Positions 28,272 to 32,914 of a stretch of DNA of 32,914 nt are shown one piece after another (position 1 is the first letter of the stretch; each line of letters opens with the position of its first letter). The DNA lies in NCBI GenBank assembly GCA_021778635.1, contig JAJYCD010000038.1, forward strand, positions 1 through 32,914, in the 5' to 3' direction. The stretch comes from Actinomycetes bacterium (GTDB lineage: Bacteria; Actinomycetota; Actinomycetes; Actinomycetales; Cellulomonadaceae). Both the position numbers and the translations under genes were made by a program. The notes below the pieces were generated by a model. The model made no database searches. It was not told the origin of the DNA and saw only the letters and a program-made list of their open reading frames with translations.

Positions 28272-29299
28272 GCGCGATGCCCGACTCCGTCCGGCTCCTT
28301 CCCGGTGCCGGTGCGCTGCCGATGCTGAGGGTCGACGGCTCGGCCGGCTGGGCCGAGATCTACCTGCACGGGGCGCACGTGACCGCGTGGGCACCCCGGG
28401 GCCAGGAGTCCGTGCTGTGGCTGAGCGATCGGAGTCGCTTCGACGAGACCACCGCGATCCGCGGCGGCATCCCCGTGTGCTTCCCGTGGTTCGGACCGCT
28501 CGCGGGGCGCCCGGACGCGCCCCGGCACGGTTTCGCCCGGACGGCCTCGTGGACGTTCGACGGCGCCCACGACGACGGCGAGGACGTCACGGTCCGGCTG
28601 ACGCTCTCCGACTCGGACGCGACGCGCGGGTCCGCGTGGCCGCACCCGTTCTCGGCGGTGTGCACGGTCGTCGTCGGCGCGCGGCTCACGGTGGCGCTCG
28701 AGGTCACCAGCGTCGGCGAGATGCCGGTGACCTATGAGGAGGCTCTGCACACGTACCTGGCCGTCGGGGACGTGACCGCCGCGGAGGTGAGGGGCCTCGA
28801 GCGCGTCGCCTACCTCGACAAGACGGCGGGCGGCGTCCGGGTCGCGGGCGAGAACGGGCCGCTCCGGGTGACCGGCGAGGTCGACCGGATCTACGTCGGG
28901 GCGCCGCCGACGATCACGCTGCGCGACCCGGTGCGCGCGCGCTCGGTCGGTGTCGGCGCGCGTGGTTCGGGCAGCACCGTCGTCTGGAACCCGGGAAGCG
29001 CGGGCGCGCGCGCGACGGCGGACCTGGACGACGACGGCTGGACCACGATGATCTGCCTCGAGGCGAGCAACGTCGGCCCGGCCGCGATCCACCTCGAGCC
29101 CGGCGAGAGTCACACGCTGGTGACCTCGATCGCGGTGAGCCGCGACCCGTCGGGACGCACGGCCGCCGAGCGCACCGCCGCTGACCGGACGGCTGCCGAC
29201 GGTGCGACCGGTGACCACGCCGCCGATCCCCACGAGTCTGTCCCCCCACGGTCGGGCAGCGCCGCTGACCGTGACGTCGCATCGAGCGGGAAGGTCTGA
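28268..29299 (+). CDS. D-hexose-6-phosphate mutarotase-like epimerase
   Basis: A 343-residue galactose-mutarotase-fold protein of the YeaD branch. The segments YLHGAHVTAW, GIPVCFPWFGPL and PRHGFAR (with the catalytic-type His), and EALHTYLAVGD are visible. Such enzymes interconvert alpha and beta anomers of hexose-6-phosphates. Starts at GTG 28268 overlapping the HAD stop (GTGA). After about residue 290 the tail becomes a low-complexity string of RTAADRTAAD-like units, outside the fold. It probably acts on glucose-, glucosamine- or GlcNAc-6-phosphate in this operon. Confidence 0.87.
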   Translation: MSAMPDSVRLLPGAGALPMLRVDGSAGWAEIYLHGAHVTAWAPRGQESVLWLSDRSRFDETTAIRGGIPVCFPWFGPLAGRPDAPRHGFARTASWTFDGAHDDGEDVTVRLTLSDSDATRGSAWPHPFSAVCTVVVGARLTVALEVTSVGEMPVTYEEALHTYLAVGDVTAAEVRGLERVAYLDKTAGGVRVAGENGPLRVTGEVDRIYVGAPPTITLRDPVRARSVGVGARGSGSTVVWNPGSAGARATADLDDDGWTTMICLEASNVGPAAIHLEPGESHTLVTSIAVSRDPSGRTAAERTAADRTAADGATGDHAADPHESVPPRSGSAADRDVASSGKV

Positions 29300-29307
29300 G
29301 ACCGAGG

Positions 29308-30528
29308 ATGAACGAGCAGGTCGCACCGGAGTATCTGCGTGGTCGTGTCGTGACGCCGAGTGAGGTGATCGCCGACGGGCTGGTGGTGCTGCGCGGTGCG
29401 ACGATCGCATGGGTGGGTGCGGCGGCGGACGCCGTGGCCGCGGGCTGGTCCGGTGTGCCGGACGCGGCGGGGGTGCCGGTCACGGTGCTGCCGGGGTTGG
29501 TGGACATCCACACCCATGGCGGTGGTGGTGCGAGCTACCCCGACGCGACGACGCCGGAGGAGGCCCTCGTCGCGGTCCGCGAGCATCGCGCGCACGGCAC
29601 CACGACCCTCGTCGCCTCGCTCGTGACCGCCGCGCCGGACACGCTGCGTCAGCGGGTCGGGGTGCTGACCGCGCTCGCGGAGGCCGGCGAGATCGCCGGG
29701 ATCCACCTCGAGGGGCCGTTCGTGTCGACCGTGCGTTGCGGGGCGCAGGACCCGGCGCTGATCCAGGCCCCTGACGCGGACCTGACGCGTGAGCTTGCGG
29801 CGCAGGCCCGTGGGTACCTGGTGACGATGACGGTGGCCCCGGAGCTCGTGGGCGTCGCCGGTGACGGGGGTGTGGTCGACGCGCTGGTCGACGTCGGGGC
29901 ACTGGCGAGCTTCGGGCACACCGATGCGAGCTGGCAGCAGACGACGCACGCGTTGGACGACGCCCGCGTGCGGCTCGCCGCGGCACCCGGTCGGCGGTCG
30001 GGCCGGTCGACGGTGACGCACCTGTTCAACGGGATGCGTCCGATGGCGCACCGGGATCCGGGCCCGATCCCGGTGTTCCTTGCTGCGGCGGCCCGCGGTG
30101 AGGTGGTCGTCGAGCTGATCGGGGATGGCACGCACGTCGCTCCGGAGATGGTGGCGAGCGTGTTCAGCCTGGTCGGTGCGGGGAACGTGGCCCTGGTGAC
30201 GGACGCGATGGCGGCGGCGGGGATGCCCGACGGTGCGTACCGCCTCGGTTCGCAGGACGTCACGGTGGACCACGGGGTCGCGCGCCTGACCCACGGTGGG
30301 TCGATCGCGGGGGGGACCGCGCACCTGCTGGACATCGTGCGCACCACGGTCTCCGGTGGGGTGCCGCTGGTGGACGTGATCCGGGCGGCCGCCACGACGC
30401 CCGCCACGGTGCTCGGCGACGAGAGCGTCGGCGCGCTGGAGGCCGGTCGCCGGGCGGACGTGCTGGTGGTCGATGACGACTTCCGGGTGCTCAGCGTTCG
30501 GTGTGCGGGCGTGGTCGTGGCGCCGTGA
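29308..30528 (+). CDS. nagA: N-acetylglucosamine-6-phosphate deacetylase
   Basis: Hydrolyses GlcNAc-6-P to glucosamine-6-P and acetate, the first committed step after PTS uptake. The protein has 406 residues of the amidohydrolase fold. Metal and catalytic residues are seen in VDIHTHGG, HLEGPFV (Glu), FGHTDAS (His), THLFNGM (His) and the catalytic Asp of VTDAMAAAG. The ATG lies eight bases after the mutarotase stop, with GGGAAGG at 29288-29294 as the ribosome site. It is followed by an 85-bp gap and nagB. No key residue is missing. Confidence 0.95.
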   Translation: MNEQVAPEYLRGRVVTPSEVIADGLVVLRGATIAWVGAAADAVAAGWSGVPDAAGVPVTVLPGLVDIHTHGGGGASYPDATTPEEALVAVREHRAHGTTTLVASLVTAAPDTLRQRVGVLTALAEAGEIAGIHLEGPFVSTVRCGAQDPALIQAPDADLTRELAAQARGYLVTMTVAPELVGVAGDGGVVDALVDVGALASFGHTDASWQQTTHALDDARVRLAAAPGRRSGRSTVTHLFNGMRPMAHRDPGPIPVFLAAAARGEVVVELIGDGTHVAPEMVASVFSLVGAGNVALVTDAMAAAGMPDGAYRLGSQDVTVDHGVARLTHGGSIAGGTAHLLDIVRTTVSGGVPLVDVIRAAATTPATVLGDESVGALEAGRRADVLVVDDDFRVLSVRCAGVVVAP

Positions 30529-30613
30529 GCGGCGCCGAGCATCGGGTGCAGGACATCACGGGGCCGGGACCGGCCGACCGTGGAGCGTACGTACCAGGAG
30601 AGAGGGAACTGAC

Positions 30614-31396
30614 ATGGAGGTCGTGATTGCGACGCCCGAGGAGCTGGCCGCGTTGGCAGCCGATGCGATCCAGTCGCTGCTGGCGGTAAAGCCCGGGGCG
30701 GTGCTCGGACTCGCGACGGGGTCGAGCCCACTGGGGATCTACGACGAGCTGGCTCGTCGGTACGCGGCGGGCCAGGTGTCGTTCGCGCGGGCGCGGGGGT
30801 TCATGCTCGACGAGTACGTGGGCCTGGCGGCGGATCACCCGGAGCGGTACCGGAACGTGATCGAGCACGAGATCGCCTCGCGGGTGGACTTCGCGCCCGA
30901 CGCGGTCCAGGGCCCGGACGGTCTCGCGGACGACCTGGTCGCCGCGTGCGCGCGCTACGAGGCCGCGATCGTCGAGGCGGGTGGGGTGGATCTGCAGATC
31001 CTCGGGATCGGCTCGGACGGCCACGTCGGGTTCAACGAGCCCGGGTCGTCCCTCGCCTCACGCACGCGGATCAAGACCCTCACCGAGCAGACGCGCACGG
31101 ACAACGCCCGGTTCTTCGACGGCGACATCGACCAGGTGCCTCGTCACTGCCTGACGCAGGGGTTGGCCACGATCATGAGCGCACGGCACATCGTGCTGAT
31201 CGCGACCGGTCGGGCGAAGGCCGAGGCGATCCACCACCTCGTCGAGGGATCGGTCTCCGCTCTGTGGCCCGCGACGATCCTGCAGCACCATCCGCACGTC
31301 AGCGTCCTCCTCGACCCCGCCGCCGCGAGCCGCCTGCAGCTCGCCGACTACTTCCGCAGCACCTACGCCGCCAAACCGGCCTGGCAAGGCCTGTGA
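30614..31396 (+). CDS. nagB: Glucosamine-6-phosphate deaminase/isomerase
   Basis: Converts glucosamine-6-phosphate to fructose-6-phosphate and ammonia, completing GlcNAc use. The protein has 260 residues. LATGSSPLGIY (phosphate loop), MLDEYVGL (catalytic Asp) and GIGSDGHVGFNEPGSS (catalytic His with Asp/Glu) are intact, and the length matches the bacterial family. ATG 30614 follows AGGAGAGAGGGA (30596-30607). The 85-bp gap after nagA contains no operator I can recognise, so nagB is probably read with nagA. A hairpin lies at 31404. Confidence 0.95.
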   Translation: MEVVIATPEELAALAADAIQSLLAVKPGAVLGLATGSSPLGIYDELARRYAAGQVSFARARGFMLDEYVGLAADHPERYRNVIEHEIASRVDFAPDAVQGPDGLADDLVAACARYEAAIVEAGGVDLQILGIGSDGHVGFNEPGSSLASRTRIKTLTEQTRTDNARFFDGDIDQVPRHCLTQGLATIMSARHIVLIATGRAKAEAIHHLVEGSVSALWPATILQHHPHVSVLLDPAAASRLQLADYFRSTYAAKPAWQGL

Positions 31397-31403
31397 GGAC
31401 GCG

Positions 31404-31421
31404 CGGCCTTTGAGAAGGCCG
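31404..31421 (+). terminator. Hairpin at the end of the amino-sugar operon
   Basis: CGGCCTT-TGAG-AAGGCCG, a perfect 7-bp stem with a 4-base loop, seven bases after the nagB stop. There is no T-run. Confidence 0.55.
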
Positions 31422-31474
31422 GGCTGGCACGCGGGTCGGGCGCTCGCGGGGCGTCCCGTGTCGGACTCGGCTTC

Positions 31475-31480
31475 TAGGGT
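31475..31480 (+). promoter_or_regulatory. -10 element, leaderless WYL regulator
   Basis: TAGGGT, six bases before GTG 31487, with no ribosome binding site. The spacing matches the other leaderless starts in this window and decides between the two nearby GTG codons (31481 and 31487). Confidence 0.5.
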
Positions 31481-31486
31481 GTGCGC

Positions 31487-32185
31487 GTGAACCGCACCGA
31501 TCGCCTCTACGCCCTGGTCGAGGAGCCGAGGGCGGTTGCACCGCGCCCGCGCAGTGCACGCTGGCTTGCCGAGCACTTCGAGGTGAGTGCCCGCACGGTC
31601 GAGCGTGACATCGGCGCGCTGCAGCAGTCCGGCGTGCCGATCTACGCGGAACCGGGACGGACGGGCGGCTACTGCCTCGACAAGGCGCGCACGTTGCCGC
31701 CGGTGAACCTGACGCCCGGTGAGGCCGTCGCGATGGCGGTGGCGCTCCGCGCGGTGGCGGGCACGCCGTTCCGTGCGGAGGCGCGGTCGGCGCTCGTCAA
31801 GCTCGTCGCGGCGATGCGGCGCGACGACGCTGCCGTGGCCCAGGAGCTGGCCAGCCGCATCCACCTGCTCGGCGACGGAGGCGTCGCACCGTCGGTGCCG
31901 CGGATGATGGCCGACGCGTTGTCGGACCGGCGAGTCCTGCGCATCGGGTACAGCGACCGTGACGGCACGGTGACGACGCGGGCGATCGAGCCACTCGGCT
32001 ACGTCGGCACGGCATCGCACTGGTACCTGGTGGCCTGGTGCCGGCTCCGTGGAGCCGTGCGAGCCTTCCGGACCGATCGGGTCACGACGGTGTCGGTCAC
32101 CGCCGAGGTACCGGCGCCGCGCGCGTTGCACCGCGACGATCTCGACATCCCCCACGGGGTCGTGCACCAGCTCGCGCTGCTCTGA
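31487..32185 (+). CDS. HTH-WYL family transcriptional regulator (YafY-like)
   Basis: A 232-residue regulator with an N-terminal DeoR-like helix-turn-helix (RLYALVEEP..., then WLAEHFEVSARTVERDIGAL, about 28-47) and a wing ending GYCLDKA. The C-terminal WYL domain (about 140-215) includes HWYLVAWCRLR, with the Trp-Tyr-Leu triad intact. WYL domains sense ligands or nucleic acids; the ligand here is unknown. I choose GTG 31487 from the -10 spacing. No operator is seen. The VOC gene ahead is on the other strand and converges. Confidence 0.88.
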   Translation: MNRTDRLYALVEEPRAVAPRPRSARWLAEHFEVSARTVERDIGALQQSGVPIYAEPGRTGGYCLDKARTLPPVNLTPGEAVAMAVALRAVAGTPFRAEARSALVKLVAAMRRDDAAVAQELASRIHLLGDGGVAPSVPRMMADALSDRRVLRIGYSDRDGTVTTRAIEPLGYVGTASHWYLVAWCRLRGAVRAFRTDRVTTVSVTAEVPAPRALHRDDLDIPHGVVHQLALL

Positions 32186-32272
32186 GAGTGACGGCCGGCG
32201 ACGGCCGGTGCTGCGTACCGCCTGACCGGTCGAGGAACGGCCCGGCGGTTCGCAGCACGGCGACACGGCGAC

Positions 32273-32656
32273 TCAGGGGCGGGGGCGCGGCGGCGTGAAC
32301 ACCGAGACGTGGTTGCCGGCCGGGTCCAGCAGGTGCGCGAACGTCACCCCGACGTGGTTGACCTCCGGCGCGCGCTGGACCTGGCCGCCGGCGTCCTCGG
32401 CCCGTCGGCACGTCGCCTCGACGTCCTCGACCAGCACGGTGAAGACGGCGTAGCTGGGCAGCTTCCCCTGCGTCGCGAAGAGGCCGCCGTGGAGCCCGTC
32501 CGCGCTACCCGTCGTGAGGACCTGGTATGCGGGGTCGGTGCTCTTCGTGTCGTCGTGCGAGACCGTCCAGCCGAACACCTCTCCGTAGAACCGCTCGGCG
32601 GTCGCCACGTCGTCGGTGCCGATCTCGAACCAGGCGATGTCGTTGTACCCAGGCAT
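32273..32656 (-). CDS. VOC family protein (glyoxalase/bleomycin-resistance fold)
   Basis: A 127-residue small metalloenzyme-like protein of the vicinal oxygen chelate fold. It begins IAWFEIGTDDVATAERFYGEVFGW, the first beta-alpha-beta unit, shared with other VOC members. LLDPAGNHVSVF near the C-terminus is also typical. It would act on small molecules or bind them, but the substrate cannot be given. ATG 32656 follows GAGAGGGAT on the minus strand; the upstream frame to 32863 is not supported. An 87-bp gap separates it from the WYL gene. Confidence 0.88.
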   Translation of the reverse strand: MPGYNDIAWFEIGTDDVATAERFYGEVFGWTVSHDDTKSTDPAYQVLTTGSADGLHGGLFATQGKLPSYAVFTVLVEDVEATCRRAEDAGGQVQRAPEVNHVGVTFAHLLDPAGNHVSVFTPPRPRP

Positions 32657-32914
32657 GTGATCCCTCTCGCGTCGGGCCGGGCATCTCCCGGCTCGACCCA
32701 CCCTCGCGGGTGCGGGCGACAGCACCCTGTCGGTGTTTCCGCGATCGTGATCAGGACGCGTGATCAGGCCAAGCGGGAAGGTTGCGCACGCGGGTCGCGC
32801 ACGCGGGTCGCGCGGGAGCCGAGGGGATCGGGGTGCAGGCTGGTGCGGATCGCCCCGACTCACGCTCGCGGATCGGCGTGCTCGCTGCTGAGCGGTGCGG
32901 AGTCGGGATCATCG
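32657..32914. other. Terminal non-coding stretch, nothing recognised
   Basis: 258 bases upstream of the VOC gene up to the window end. Apart from a short repeat of GCACGCGGGTCGC (about 32784-32808) I see no gene, hairpin or operator. The remaining part of a neighbouring gene may start beyond the window. Confidence 0.5.

Noticed and set aside
29293..29303. GGTCT-G-AGACC near the nagA start as another DasR-like operator
   Set aside because: It has an odd-length centre unlike the true site and lacks the outer bases. It overlaps the mutarotase stop and nagA is inside the operon.

Overview
The window reads as chromosome from a high-GC, motile actinobacterium. The genes have strong G/C third positions, GTG starts are frequent, many stop/start codons overlap, and several promoters appear to make leaderless mRNAs. 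A chemotaxis block, a DtxR/IdeR regulator, a c-di-AMP riboswitch in front of an NlpC/P60 hydrolase and a DasR-type GlcNAc operator fit Micrococcales (a Cellulomonas-like genus is my guess, not proven). I see no tRNA, rRNA, insertion sequence, prophage or CRISPR array.

Layout. 1-327: non-coding, with two families of GC-rich tandem repeats. 328-4093: chemotaxis operon cheB-cheR-cheY-cheX-like-cheY2-second CheX-like gene, all tightly overlapped. 4164-7804: low-molecular-weight phosphotyrosine phosphatase (minus strand), an AzgA-type purine permease and UDP-glucose dehydrogenase. 7871-9788: a MarR regulator with a palindromic operator, a 21-codon leader ORF and an MFS exporter. 9804-12255 (minus): second MFS transporter and serC. 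12391-14905: DtxR/IdeR iron regulator, c-di-AMP riboswitch plus NlpC/P60 endopeptidase, HNH endonuclease. 15080-16207: tandem universal stress protein, then a 34-bp tandem repeat. 16215-18448 (minus): ornithine aminotransferase and an arginine/dimethylarginine hydrolase-type enzyme. 18504-21726: aldo/keto reductase, an unknown membrane protein with OsmC (minus), and a Gfo/Idh/MocA oxidoreductase.

21913-31396 is an amino-sugar phosphotransferase (PTS) region. HPr lies convergent to Enzyme I. A GlcNAc-type EIIC is divergent from a GntR/UTRA regulator, followed by two EIIB paralogues, EIIA, a HAD phosphatase, a hexose-6-phosphate mutarotase-like enzyme, nagA and nagB. Together they would import GlcNAc as GlcNAc-6-P and convert it to fructose-6-P. 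A perfect 16-bp DasR-like palindrome sits on the HPr promoter and a weaker match lies in the EIIC/GntR intergenic region. The window ends with a WYL-type regulator, a VOC-family protein and a stretch where I see nothing.

The points I consider most worth checking are the leader peptide between marR and the MFS gene, the duplicated CheY/CheX-like modules, the unusual PTS arrangement (convergent HPr/EI, paired EIIBs) with its operator, and the recurring leaderless promoters.
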